Source of the DNA: Bacillota bacterium
GTDB taxonomy: Bacteria > Bacillota > Clostridia > Lachnospirales > Cellulosilyticaceae
Direction: 5' to 3'
Assembly: GCA_023436395.1 (NCBI GenBank)
Contig: JAEZJJ010000039.1
Location: 1-24,298, forward strand
Length of the DNA stretch: 24,298 bases
Both the position numbers and the translations under genes were made by a program. The notes under the pieces were generated by a model. That model worked only from the letters and a program-made list of their open reading frames with translations, was not told where the DNA came from and searched no databases. This document shows positions 16,446-22,954 of this stretch, piece after piece (position 1 is the first letter of the stretch; every line of letters starts with the position of its first letter).

Positions 16446-17450
16446 GTGAAGAGCATCAGTAGAACCTTAATTATGCTAGGATTAGCAATGACTATGGTAT
16501 TTGGGTTAGTAGGTTGTACCCAAGAAACAATAGTGGCAACTATTAATAATGAAAAGGTATCAGACCCTTATTATCGTATATTCTTGTGGTCAACACAAAG
16601 AGGTTTAGAGAGCATTGTGCCTAATATATGGGATACGGATACTATAAAAGGCAAAACACCAGAAGAATTTGCCAAAGAAAGTGCACTAAAGTCTATAACT
16701 TATTATATAGCTGTCAAACAAAAAGCAGACGAAGCAGGTATTAAATTTACCAAAGCAGAAAAAAATGAAATTAAACAATTAGCAAAAGATTATGTAGCTA
16801 ATAATAGTGAATTTGTAACAACATATGGTATTAAACAAAAAGATGCTGAAAAATTTATAGAGTATGGAAAACTCGAAGAGAAGGTTATTAGTCAGTTAGG
16901 TGACACCTATATGCCTAATGAAAGTGAACTCAAAGAGGCTAAGCAAGTACTTCAAGATAAGGGGGAATTTGCACCAAGTGCAACGATTACTCATGTACTC
17001 ATTAAAAATAAAGATGAGCAAGGTAATGTATTGCCAGCTGATAAGGATGCAAAGGCAAAAGCAAAAGCAAATAGTATATTAGAGCAGGCATTAGCTGGTG
17101 AAGACATGACTAAGTTAGCTCAGCAATACTCAGAGGATTCAGCTGTTCACTTAAATAATGGAAGATATACCTTTAGACAAAATGATATGGAATCAAGTTT
17201 AGAAGAAGTGGTGTTTAATAAAGGAGTTATAGGAGAAGTTTATCCTAGTTTAGTTGAAACAGAAATGGGTTATGAGATTATAAAAGTTGAAGAAGTTAAA
17301 GAGGTAGATGAACTACAAATGACAGAAGAAGCAACCAAGATGATTCGTCAAGAATTTATTAACTATGAACTTACAGAACTTAGTGAGACTTATAAAATTG
17401 AAAAAACAAAGGCTTATGAAGATATTCATATTATGAGTATAAGCGAATAA
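16446..17450 (+). CDS. PrsA-like lipoprotein peptidyl-prolyl isomerase (foldase)
   Basis: A 334-residue exported lipoprotein. Residues 1-24 are a signal peptide (positively charged start, hydrophobic LIMLGLAMTMVFGLVG) with the lipobox LVGC, so Cys 24 should be lipid-anchored on the outer face of the membrane. A SurA/PrsA-type N-terminal helical part follows. A parvulin-type PpiC rotamase domain comes next (about 175-285: THVLIKNKDEQG, LAQQYSEDSAVHLNNGRYTF, GYEIIKVEEV), then a helical tail. Its role in the family is folding of secreted proteins outside the membrane. The parvulin segment has lost the usual GGDLG-type motif (here NNGRYTF), so isomerase activity is uncertain. The start codon is GTG with AAGGAG upstream. 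It has its own promoter and terminator. Its place right after mfd is common in clostridia. Confidence 0.85.
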   Translation: MKSISRTLIMLGLAMTMVFGLVGCTQETIVATINNEKVSDPYYRIFLWSTQRGLESIVPNIWDTDTIKGKTPEEFAKESALKSITYYIAVKQKADEAGIKFTKAEKNEIKQLAKDYVANNSEFVTTYGIKQKDAEKFIEYGKLEEKVISQLGDTYMPNESELKEAKQVLQDKGEFAPSATITHVLIKNKDEQGNVLPADKDAKAKAKANSILEQALAGEDMTKLAQQYSEDSAVHLNNGRYTFRQNDMESSLEEVVFNKGVIGEVYPSLVETEMGYEIIKVEEVKEVDELQMTEEATKMIRQEFINYELTELSETYKIEKTKAYEDIHIMSISE

Positions 17451-17492
17451 AAAAAGAATCAAATCTTATAATGATTTGATTCTTTTTTTTTT
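17451..17492 (+). terminator. Rho-independent terminator of the PrsA-like gene
   Basis: A 15-bp perfect stem (17451-17465 against 17473-17487) has a 7-base loop and a run of ten T. It begins at the base after the stop codon. Confidence 0.9.
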
Positions 17493-17552
17493 GAATGAGT
17501 AAAGATGAGTTTGGTAATAATTTATAATATAAAATCAAATAAAGAGTAGTAT

Positions 17553-17581
17553 GAATAGAATTATGAATATGTAGCATAATA
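17553..17581 (+). promoter_or_regulatory. candidate sigma-G (forespore) promoter of spoVT
   Basis: GAATA (17553-17557), 17 bases, CATAATA (17575-17581). This fits the sigma-G/sigma-F consensus GHATR-N17/18-CATNHTA at every defined position. It stands about 55 bases before the spoVT start, and in B. subtilis spoVT is transcribed by sigma-G. Confidence 0.6.
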
Positions 17582-17641
17582 ACTGTAAAATATAGTTAGA
17601 GCTATATCATTTAATTGACATTGTTAAGGAGGTTGTTTCTT

Positions 17642-18193
17642 TTGAAAGCAACAGGCATCGTTAGACGAATAGATGACTTAGGTCGTGTCGTTATTCCTAA
17701 AGAGATTAGACGTACACTACGTATTAGAGAAGGAGATCCATTAGAAATTTTTACAGACAATGAAGGACAAGTCATTCTTAAGAAGTATTCTCCAGTAGGA
17801 GAATTAAGTTCCTTTGTAAAAGAATATGCAGATGCCTTAGCACAAGCAACGGGACATATAACTTGTATTGCTGATAAAGATCAAGTTATTGCAGTGGCAG
17901 GAGGTTCAAAAAAAGAATTTTTAGATAAAAATATTAGTAGTCATTTAGAAAAAATTATTCAAGGGCGTTCCATTTTTAAAGCAACTAAAGATGATGCTAA
18001 GTTTGTACCTATTCTTTTAGAAGGAAGTACAGATAGTTATCACTCAGAGGTTATTTCACCCATTATTTGTGAAGGAGATGCTATTGGTGCAGTCATTTTT
18101 CTCTCTGCAAATAAAGGAAATGCTATGGGAGAGGTTGAAGAAAAATTGGCTTATTCTGCATCAGGTTTTATAGGTAAGCAGATGGAACAATAA
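17642..18193 (+). CDS. spoVT: SpoVT, stage V sporulation regulator (AbrB-type DNA binding plus GAF domain)
   Basis: A 183-residue forespore transcription factor. Residues 1-50 form the AbrB-type swapped-hairpin DNA-binding domain (KATGIVRRIDDLGRVVIPKEIRRTLRIREGDPLEIF). Residues about 55-182 form the GAF-like domain typical of SpoVT, not of the shorter AbrB. Start: the frame opens at 17615, but AAGGAGG followed by 9 bases leads to a TTG at 17642, and starting there gives the N-terminus MKATGIVRR seen across the family. SpoVT modulates sigma-G genes and spore resistance in Bacillus and is conserved in spore-forming clostridia. A sigma-G-like promoter precedes it and a terminator follows it. The position between mfd and mazG is as in Bacillus, without the flippase gene yabM. 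Confidence 0.95.
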   Translation: MKATGIVRRIDDLGRVVIPKEIRRTLRIREGDPLEIFTDNEGQVILKKYSPVGELSSFVKEYADALAQATGHITCIADKDQVIAVAGGSKKEFLDKNISSHLEKIIQGRSIFKATKDDAKFVPILLEGSTDSYHSEVISPIICEGDAIGAVIFLSANKGNAMGEVEEKLAYSASGFIGKQMEQ

Positions 18194-18213
18194 TAAAGGT
18201 GAAACAATAATAG

Positions 18214-18260
18214 AAAATCAGTAGCTTAATTAGAAAGCATTAAGTTACTGATTTTTATTT
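18214..18260 (+). terminator. Rho-independent terminator of spoVT
   Basis: A 17-bp stem with a single G-T pair (18214-18230 against 18239-18255), an 8-base loop, then T-rich sequence. Confidence 0.8.
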
Positions 18261-18261
18261 T

Positions 18262-18301
18262 CTTCTTCTTATTAGAAATAAGAAGAAGGGTATGATACAA
18301 T
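18262..18301 (+). promoter_or_regulatory. hairpin overlapping the likely mazG promoter
   Basis: A perfect 12-bp inverted repeat (18262-18273/18277-18288, loop aga) lies across the only promoter-like pair, TTAGAA (18272-18277) and TACAAT (18296-18301) with an 18-base spacer. It directly follows the spoVT terminator. Confidence 0.35.
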
Positions 18302-18338
18302 GTATAAAAAGTTATCAAGCAATTTAGGAGGAAGAGCA

Positions 18339-19061
18339 ATGGGAGAAAGTTTTACCTATACCTATCAAGATTTAGTTGCTATTATAGAGAAATTAAGAAG
18401 TAAAGAAGGTTGCCCTTGGGATAGAGAGCAAACCCATGAAACACTTATACCTTGTTTATTAGAAGAAAGCTATGAATTAATGGAAGCATTAAAGAATAAT
18501 GATAGTCAATTAATGAGAGAAGAATTGGGCGATGTGCTATTACAAGTGTTGATGCACGCACAAATTGCAAAAGAAGCTAAGGAATTTACTTTAGAAGAGA
18601 TTATTGATGAGTTAGCACATAAATTAGTGTATAGACATCCTCATGTATTTAAAGATACACAAGTGGAGAGTTCAGATGATGTAATGGAAAACTGGGAAGA
18701 ATTAAAGAGGAAAGAAAAAAATGAAACAAGTCTAGTAGATGCCATGGATCGTGTAGCAAAAACCTTACCCGCCTTAGTGAGGACACAAAAAATACAGAAA
18801 AAGGCTATAAAAAGTGGAGAGATGGATACAAAAATTTTACAAGATTTAGAGGAACTTATTGAGGAGTTAAAATGCATTAAAGATAGGGTAAAAGAAGGTG
18901 ATTTTGTACAAAATGAAGAAAAAATAGGTGATATTCTGTTTAGTGTAGTAAAATTTTCCACTTTTTTTGAGATAAATGCAGAATTTGCCTTGACAAACTC
19001 CATGGAAAAGTTTATAAATAGATTTAGATATATTGAAAATTCAAGGGTTCAGAAAGGTTAA
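18339..19061 (+). CDS. mazG: MazG nucleoside triphosphate pyrophosphohydrolase
   Basis: A 240-residue MazG that hydrolyses (d)NTPs to monophosphates and pyrophosphate, clearing damaged or excess nucleotides. It has the two-domain form: GCPWDREQTHETLIPCLLEESYEL with the metal-binding ExxE pattern and EELGDVLLQVLMHAQIA in the first half, and a second half with EEKIGDILFSVVKF. The frame opens at 18300, but GGAGG 7 bases before the ATG at 18339 marks the start. It corresponds to the C-terminal part of B. subtilis YabN; the N-terminal methylase-like domain of YabN is absent. It heads mazG-hup-rqcP, the clostridial version of yabN-yabO. A long hairpin spans its stop codon. Confidence 0.93.
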   Translation: MGESFTYTYQDLVAIIEKLRSKEGCPWDREQTHETLIPCLLEESYELMEALKNNDSQLMREELGDVLLQVLMHAQIAKEAKEFTLEEIIDELAHKLVYRHPHVFKDTQVESSDDVMENWEELKRKEKNETSLVDAMDRVAKTLPALVRTQKIQKKAIKSGEMDTKILQDLEELIEELKCIKDRVKEGDFVQNEEKIGDILFSVVKFSTFFEINAEFALTNSMEKFINRFRYIENSRVQKG

Positions 19062-19078
19062 GACCCTAATTTTCAATA
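19031..19078 (+). terminator. long hairpin across the mazG stop codon (attenuator or weak terminator)
   Basis: TATTGAAAATT (19031-19041) pairs with AATTTTCAATA (19068-19078). Inside it AGGGT (19044-19048) pairs with ACCCT (19063-19067), leaving a two-base bulge. No T run follows, so it may stabilise or separate the mazG and HU messages instead of ending transcription. Confidence 0.4.
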
Positions 19079-19120
19079 CATATATCCATGTTAGAAACAT
19101 GAATAGAGGAGGAATAAATA

Positions 19121-19399
19121 ATGAACAAGTCTGAATTAGTAGCTGCTATGTCTGCAAAAGCAGAAATTAGCAAAAAAGATGCTGAAAAAGCGCTTAAAGC
19201 TTTTGAAGATGTTGTAATGGAGGAACTTCAAGCGGGGAGAAAAATTCAATTAGTTGGTTTTGGAACATTTGAAGTTACAGAACGTAAACCACGTGTAGGT
19301 AGAAATCCAAAAACAAATGAAGAAATGCCAATCCCAGGTGGAAAAGCGCCTAAATTCAAACCTGGTAAAGCTTTAAAAGATGTTGTTAAAGGTAACTAA
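19121..19399 (+). CDS. hup: HU-family DNA-binding protein
   Basis: A 92-residue histone-like protein that bends and compacts DNA as a dimer. The sequence is complete: MNKSELVAAMSAKAEISKKDAEKAL, the body GRKIQLVGFGTFEVTERKPRVGRNPKTNEEMPIPGGKAPKFKPGKALKDVV, including the DNA-clamping RNP arm (Pro about 66). GAGGAGG stands before the ATG. A small hairpin CATGTT-aga-AACATG (19087-19101) lies in the leader, and a strong terminator follows the stop. No separate promoter is obvious between mazG and this gene, so it may be transcribed from mazG. HU is usually needed at far higher levels than MazG, which suggests a promoter that I could not recognise. Confidence 0.95.
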   Translation: MNKSELVAAMSAKAEISKKDAEKALKAFEDVVMEELQAGRKIQLVGFGTFEVTERKPRVGRNPKTNEEMPIPGGKAPKFKPGKALKDVVKGN

Positions 19400-19404
19400 T
19401 ATAT

Positions 19405-19438
19405 AAAAAATCTACACTTATTGTGTAGATTTTTTTTT
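19405..19438 (+). terminator. Rho-independent terminator of the HU gene
   Basis: A 13-bp stem (19405-19417 against 19423-19435, core ATCTACAC/GTGTAGAT) with a 5-base loop and eight or more T. Confidence 0.9.
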
Positions 19439-19465
19439 GTAGTAAATAATCAATTGGAGGACATT

Positions 19466-19705
19466 ATGCGCATTGATAAATATTTAAAGATTAGTCGAAT
19501 TATTAAACGAAGAACAATTGCTCAAGAGGCATGTGATAGCGGAAGAGTTATGGTTAATGATAAGCTTGCAAAACCAGGTACGGATATAAAGGTAGGAGAT
19601 ATTATTGAGATTCGTTTTGGAACACAAACTACTAAATATGAAGTTTTAGAAATAAAAGAACATGTAAAAAAAGAAGAGACAGATAACTTGTACCGTATTT
19701 TGTAA
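19466..19705 (+). CDS. rqcP: RqcP (YabO-like S4-domain protein of ribosome quality control)
   Basis: A 79-residue protein consisting of an S4 RNA-binding domain (MRIDKYLKISRIIKRRTIAQEACDSGRVMVNDKLAKPGTDIKVGDIIEI) and a short charged tail. RqcP works with RqcH on obstructed 50S subunits to add C-terminal alanine tails; it is related to Hsp15. The frame opens upstream inside the HU terminator, but GGAGG 5 bases before the ATG at 19466 gives the family start. It is located just before yabP and yabQ, as in Bacillus (yabO). With only a 27-base gap after the HU terminator there is little room for its own promoter, so it may depend on read-through. Confidence 0.9.
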   Translation: MRIDKYLKISRIIKRRTIAQEACDSGRVMVNDKLAKPGTDIKVGDIIEIRFGTQTTKYEVLEIKEHVKKEETDNLYRIL

Positions 19706-19731
19706 TATTTCTAATTTCCTTTCATATAAAT
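19702..19731 (+). promoter_or_regulatory. candidate sigma-E (mother-cell) promoter of yabP
   Basis: GTAATATT (19702-19709), 13 bases, CATATAAA(T) (19723-19731) resembles the sigma-E pattern (KMATATT / CATACAnT). It overlaps the rqcP stop codon. yabP and yabQ are sigma-E genes in B. subtilis. Confidence 0.45.
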
Positions 19732-19758
19732 AGTTATAGAAAGCTATAAGATGAAAGG
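19718..19758 (+). promoter_or_regulatory. hairpin that could sequester the yabP ribosome binding site
   Basis: CCTTTCAT (19718-19725) pairs with ATGAAAGG (19751-19758). Inside it TTATAG (19734-19739) pairs with CTATAA (19744-19749) around an aaag loop. The outer right arm contains AAAGG, the only plausible ribosome binding site of yabP. A transcript starting from the proposed sigma-E promoter (about 19738) would lack the left arm. Confidence 0.45.
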
Positions 19759-19767
19759 ATGATAAAG

Positions 19768-20049
19768 ATGGAAGATAAAATAGGACGCAAACATACAGTT
19801 TCTTTAGTAGACAGAGAAAAGATCTCTATCACAGGTGTAATAGAAGTATTTTCTTTTGATGAGGAAGTTATAGAACTAGAAACAGGTAAAGGGTATTTAG
19901 ATATTAAAGGAGATGGGCTTCATGTCATTAAGATGAATATTGATGAAGGAGAAGTGGTTGTAGAGGGTGTAGTTGATGAACTTATTTATCATAGTAATCA
20001 GGGACAGAGTAAGAAAAAGGGCACGATTATGTCAAAATTATTTAAGTAA
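19768..20049 (+). CDS. yabP: Sporulation protein YabP
   Basis: A 93-residue YabP/YqfC-family protein. In B. subtilis it is needed for normal spore development at stage IV and is made in the mother cell. The all-beta pattern of the family is clear: RKHTVSLVDREKISITGVIEVFSFDEEVIELETGKGYLDIKGDGLHVIKMNIDEGEVVVEGVVDELIYH. Start choice: an ATG at 19759 abuts AAAGG with no space, whereas the ATG at 19768 is 9 bases from it and is preferred. The stop codon is followed 12 bases later by yabQ. No signal peptide or membrane segment is present. Confidence 0.9.
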   Translation: MEDKIGRKHTVSLVDREKISITGVIEVFSFDEEVIELETGKGYLDIKGDGLHVIKMNIDEGEVVVEGVVDELIYHSNQGQSKKKGTIMSKLFK

Positions 20050-20061
20050 GTCGGTGATTTT

Positions 20062-20583
20062 ATGAATCAGATTGTAAGTAGCCAAGCTAGACTCTTTATC
20101 ACTTCTGTAGAAATAGGTATTATTATGGGAATTATATTTGACATCGTACGAATAGCTAGGAAAATTATAAGACATCCTAATTTTTTTATTCAATTAGAGG
20201 ATATGCTGTATTGGATTTTTTGTGGTTTTACTGGCTTTTATATGCTCTATATATGTAACTATGCAGATATAAGACCATACATTTTCATTGGTATTTTATT
20301 AGGGGCAACCCTTTACTTCTTGAGCTTTAGTATTTTATTTATGAGGGTTATGACCAAGGTTATTAACTATGTAAAAATGATGTTACATAAGCTATATGGG
20401 TTAATTCTTATTCCTATTAGATGTATAATCAAACTGATTAAGATTCCTTTAAATCATATACATATTAAACATATACAAATGAAGTATCAACAAAAACTTA
20501 AAAAGCGTGAAAGTTTAAGGGAAAAATATCAAGCAGAAGCTGATAAAAAAACAGAACACTTTTTAAAAAATCAAAGAATATGA
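20062..20583 (+). CDS. yabQ: Sporulation membrane protein YabQ
   Basis: A 173-residue membrane protein with about three hydrophobic segments (residues about 10-32, 48-66 and 70-97), then a basic, partly coiled C-terminal region (KHIQMKYQQKLKKRESLREKY). In B. subtilis YabQ lies in the membranes around the forespore and is required for cortex formation. The N-terminal pattern SQARLFITSVEIGIIMGIIFDIVRIARK is characteristic of the family. The ribosome binding site is GGTGAT three bases before the ATG, a variant also used by the YfcE-type gene. It probably shares the sigma-E transcript with yabP, while divIC has its own promoter. Confidence 0.85.
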   Translation: MNQIVSSQARLFITSVEIGIIMGIIFDIVRIARKIIRHPNFFIQLEDMLYWIFCGFTGFYMLYICNYADIRPYIFIGILLGATLYFLSFSILFMRVMTKVINYVKMMLHKLYGLILIPIRCIIKLIKIPLNHIHIKHIQMKYQQKLKKRESLREKYQAEADKKTEHFLKNQRI

Positions 20584-20612
20584 TTTACAAATGTTAGGAA
20601 CTTTTATATTAT
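20584..20612 (+). promoter_or_regulatory. sigma-A promoter of divIC
   Basis: TTTACA (20584-20589), 17 bases, TATTAT (20607-20612), starting at the base after the yabQ stop codon. It would free the division gene from the sporulation genes in front. Confidence 0.6.
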
Positions 20613-20665
20613 ATTAGATAAGAGATATAAATAGAAAACTAATTTATATAAAAGCAGGGATACGA

Positions 20666-20944
20666 ATGAAAAAACAAAAAAAAATCATTTTAAGAATGGC
20701 GTTTGGCATTACAATAGTAAGTGTATTTGGATTTTTAGTAAGTGGGCAAAGTCTAAGAGCGCTGAATCAAAAAGTTGATAAAGAACTAAAAGTGGAAAAA
20801 GAAAAGGTGGCAGTTCAACAAGAAAAACTAGACGCGCTACAAGAGCAGCTAAAAGACATTAATTCTACAGAATACATGGAAAAAATAGCAGCTGAACTAG
20901 GCATGGTGGAAGAAGATACAATTGTATTTCGTGAAAAGAAATAG
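20666..20944 (+). CDS. divIC: DivIC/FtsB-type septum formation initiator
   Basis: A 92-residue bitopic membrane protein: short basic cytoplasmic start (MKKQKKIIL), one membrane span (about 9-27), a coiled coil (about 32-72, heptad-rich RALNQKVDKELKVEKEKVAVQQEKLDALQEQL) and a short extracellular end (YMEKIAAELGMVEEDTIVF). The ending with AxxLGMVxxxxxVF is the hallmark of DivIC/FtsB. It forms a complex with FtsL and DivIB in the divisome. It closes the yab cluster as in Bacillus. GGGA lies before the ATG. The tRNA promoter begins three bases after its stop codon. Confidence 0.88.
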   Translation: MKKQKKIILRMAFGITIVSVFGFLVSGQSLRALNQKVDKELKVEKEKVAVQQEKLDALQEQLKDINSTEYMEKIAAELGMVEEDTIVFREKK

Positions 20945-20946
20945 CC

Positions 20947-20974
20947 TTGACAAAAATAGTGCATCGTTTATACT
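20947..20974 (+). promoter_or_regulatory. promoter of initiator tRNA
   Basis: TTGACA (20947-20952), 16 bases, TATACT (20969-20974): a strong sigma-A promoter 20 bases before the mature tRNA. Confidence 0.8.
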
Positions 20975-20993
20975 TAATTTAATAGAACATTAA

Positions 20994-21066
20994 CGCGGGA
21001 TGGAGCAGTTGGCAGCTCGTCGGGCTCATAACCCGAAGGTCACAGGTTCAAGTCCTGTTCCCGCTA
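20994..21066 (+). tRNA. initiator tRNA-fMet (CAT)
   Basis: All four arms fold. The anticodon loop CTCATAA is closed by three G-C pairs (GGG/CCC), the initiator hallmark. The T arm ACAGG-TTCAAGT-CCTGT is intact. The end of the acceptor is unpaired, as required for initiators, but as C1-T72 and not the usual C1-A72; the discriminator is A73. CCA is not encoded (TGCC follows). Confidence 0.93.
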
Positions 21067-21071
21067 TGCCT

Positions 21072-21110
21072 AAATAAACAGCTTAAATATTATTTAAGCT
21101 GTTTATTTTT
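21072..21110 (+). terminator. Rho-independent terminator of initiator tRNA
   Basis: A 17-bp perfect stem (21072-21088 against 21092-21108) with a 3-base loop, ending in T. Confidence 0.85.
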
Positions 21111-21138
21111 ATGAAATTAAATTTTATGGATAAAATAG

Positions 21139-21168
21139 TTGAATAGATAGGCAAAACCAAGATATGAT
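21139..21168 (+). promoter_or_regulatory. promoter of prfB
   Basis: TTGAAT (21139-21144), 18 bases, TATGAT (21163-21168), about 22 bases before the prfB start codon. Confidence 0.5.
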
Positions 21169-21189
21169 AAGTGTAGAAGGAGTGATGAA

Positions 21190-22300
21190 ATGTTAGAAAT
21201 GGAACAATTGCAAGGAAGCTTGCAAGGATACAGAGCTAAATTAGTTGAAATGGGGAACCGTCTTTGACATCGAAGGCTGTAAAGTAAAAGCTAGTGAATT
21301 AGAAGAAATGTCTATGGATAATGCTTTCTGGAATGATATTCAAAGAGCACAAGATGTACTCCAACAACTTAAAAATTACAAGGATCGTATTGAAAAATAC
21401 GATAGATTGTGTAGTGACTTTGAAGATTTATTTATTTTAATAGAAATGGCAACTGAAGAAGAGGATGAGTCATTGGCTAATGAAGCAAAAGAATGTGCAG
21501 AAGCATTTAAAGAGGGGTACGATAAAATGCTTGTTGCAACATTATTAGATGGAGAATACGATGCCAATAATGCTATTTTAGAATTACATCCAGGAGCCGG
21601 TGGCACAGAAGCTTGTGATTGGGTAGCAATGTTACTTAGAATGTACACAAGATGGGCAGATGCTAAAGGATTTAAAGTTGAAGTATTAGATTATCTAGAT
21701 GGTGATGAAGCAGGAATAAAATCTGTAACAATACAAATAAGTGGTGAGAATGCATATGGTTACCTAAAGGCAGAAAAAGGTATTCATCGCCTTGTAAGAA
21801 TCTCGCCCTTTGACTCTTCAGGAAGACGCCATACTTCTTTTGCATCATGTGATGTGATGCCTGAAATTACAGATGAAATAGAGATTGATATTAAGCCAGA
21901 AGATTTGCGTATAGATACTTATCGTTCTACAGGGGCAGGTGGACAGCATGTTAATACAACAGACTCAGCTGTACGTATTACACACGTACCAACTAATATT
22001 GTAGTACAGTGCCAAAATGAACGTTCACAAATTCAAAATAGAGAAAGAGCTATGCAAATGTTAAAGGCAAAGCTTTATGAAAAAGAACAAGAGGAACGTA
22101 TGGACAGGTTAGATGGCATAAGAGGTGAAAAGAAGGATATTGCTTGGGGAAGTCAAATCAGATCTTATGTTTTTCATCCTTATAATATGGTAAAGGATCA
22201 TCGAACAAGTGAAGAGACAGGAAATACTGGAGCTGTAATGGATGGCGATATAGATAGGTTTATGAATGCTTATTTAGGGTGGATTCATCAAAAAGATTGA
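21190..22300 (+). CDS. prfB: Peptide chain release factor 2, made by programmed +1 frameshift
   Basis: RF2 ends translation at UGA and UAA. The coding region is 21190-21264 joined to 21266-22300: 25 codons from the ATG (AAGGAG 7 bases upstream), then an in-frame TGA at 21265-21267 within CTTTGAC. Slipping one base at CTT continues with Asp and the long frame, giving 369 residues. The body shows the RF2 specificity motif ISPFDSSG (SPF), the peptidyl-transferase motif GAGGQHVNTTDSAVRITH and QNRERAMQMLKAKL. Because RF2 itself reads the UGA, the site acts as autoregulation. The frameshift signal looks weak here: GGGG lies six bases from CTT instead of three. It is likely the first gene of prfB-rdgB-phosphoesterase, with gaps of about 50 and 8 bases. 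Confidence 0.93.
21252..21268 (+). promoter_or_regulatory. prfB +1 recoding site
   Basis: Internal Shine-Dalgarno-like GGGG (21252-21255), six bases, slippery CTT (21262-21264), UGA stop plus C (21265-21268). The CTTTGAC heptamer is the invariant part of RF2 frameshift sites. Confidence 0.85.
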
Positions 22301-22349
22301 TAGAAGTTTATGTTAATAATGATAGAAGTCATGCTTTAAGGAGTGAATG

Positions 22350-22946
22350 ATGAAAACAATTATTGTGGCAACGCAGAATAAAGGAAAAGTAAAAGAGATT
22401 AAAGAAATATTAGGTGACCTTCCAGTGGAAGTAAAGACTATGGGAGAAGCGGGCATAGATATTGATATAGAAGAAAATGGTGCTACTTTTGAAGCAAATG
22501 CAAAGATTAAATCAGAAGCTATATCTAGGTTAAAACCAGATGCTATTGTATTAGCTGATGATTCAGGATTAGAAATTGATTATTTAAATAGAGAACCTGG
22601 TGTATATTCTGCAAGGTATTTAGGGAAAGATACACCGTATGAGGAGAAGAATCAAATCATCCTTGAGAAGCTAAAAGATGTTCCAAAAGAAAAAAGAACT
22701 GCAAGGTTTGTATGTAGTATTGCAATGAGTAGAAAAGATAAAGAGACCATTACGACAGTAGGCACATTAGAAGGATATATTGGTTATGAGGCAGAAGGAG
22801 TCAATGGATTTGGATATGACCCTATTTTCTATGTAGAAGAATTAGGAACGACTACAGCTATGCTAAGTATGGAAGAGAAAAACAAAATTAGTCATCGTGC
22901 AAAAGCACTTATGGCTATGAAACAAGAGTTATTAAAGGTATTATAG
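22350..22946 (+). CDS. rdgB: XTP/dITP pyrophosphatase (RdgB/Ham1 family)
   Basis: A 198-residue nucleotide sanitising enzyme that hydrolyses ITP, dITP and XTP to monophosphates. Landmarks are complete: ATQNKGKVKEI at the start, the catalytic/metal segment ADDSGLEIDYLNREPGVYSARY, the substrate-binding GVNGFGYDPIFY and EEKNKISHRAKAL. Two consecutive ATGs (22347, 22350) follow AAGGAG; the second has the better spacing (6 bases), giving MKTIIVATQNKGK. The stop is 8 bases from the next gene, so it is co-transcribed with the phosphoesterase gene, a common pairing in Firmicutes. It complements MazG encoded earlier in the window. Confidence 0.95.
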   Translation: MKTIIVATQNKGKVKEIKEILGDLPVEVKTMGEAGIDIDIEENGATFEANAKIKSEAISRLKPDAIVLADDSGLEIDYLNREPGVYSARYLGKDTPYEEKNQIILEKLKDVPKEKRTARFVCSIAMSRKDKETITTVGTLEGYIGYEAEGVNGFGYDPIFYVEELGTTTAMLSMEEKNKISHRAKALMAMKQELLKVL

Positions 22947-22954
22947 GTGATAAG

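Noticed and set aside
18641..19003. Minus-strand 120-codon frame opposite mazG
   Set aside because: It is Ser/Phe-rich, as expected from the complement of Glu/Lys-rich coding sequence, and has no start signals.
21245..21265. Separate start for a single-frame prfB at 21245
   Set aside because: The frame begins within the leader without a ribosome binding site. The ATG at 21190 with AAGGAG and the CTTTGAC site explain the gene by frameshift.
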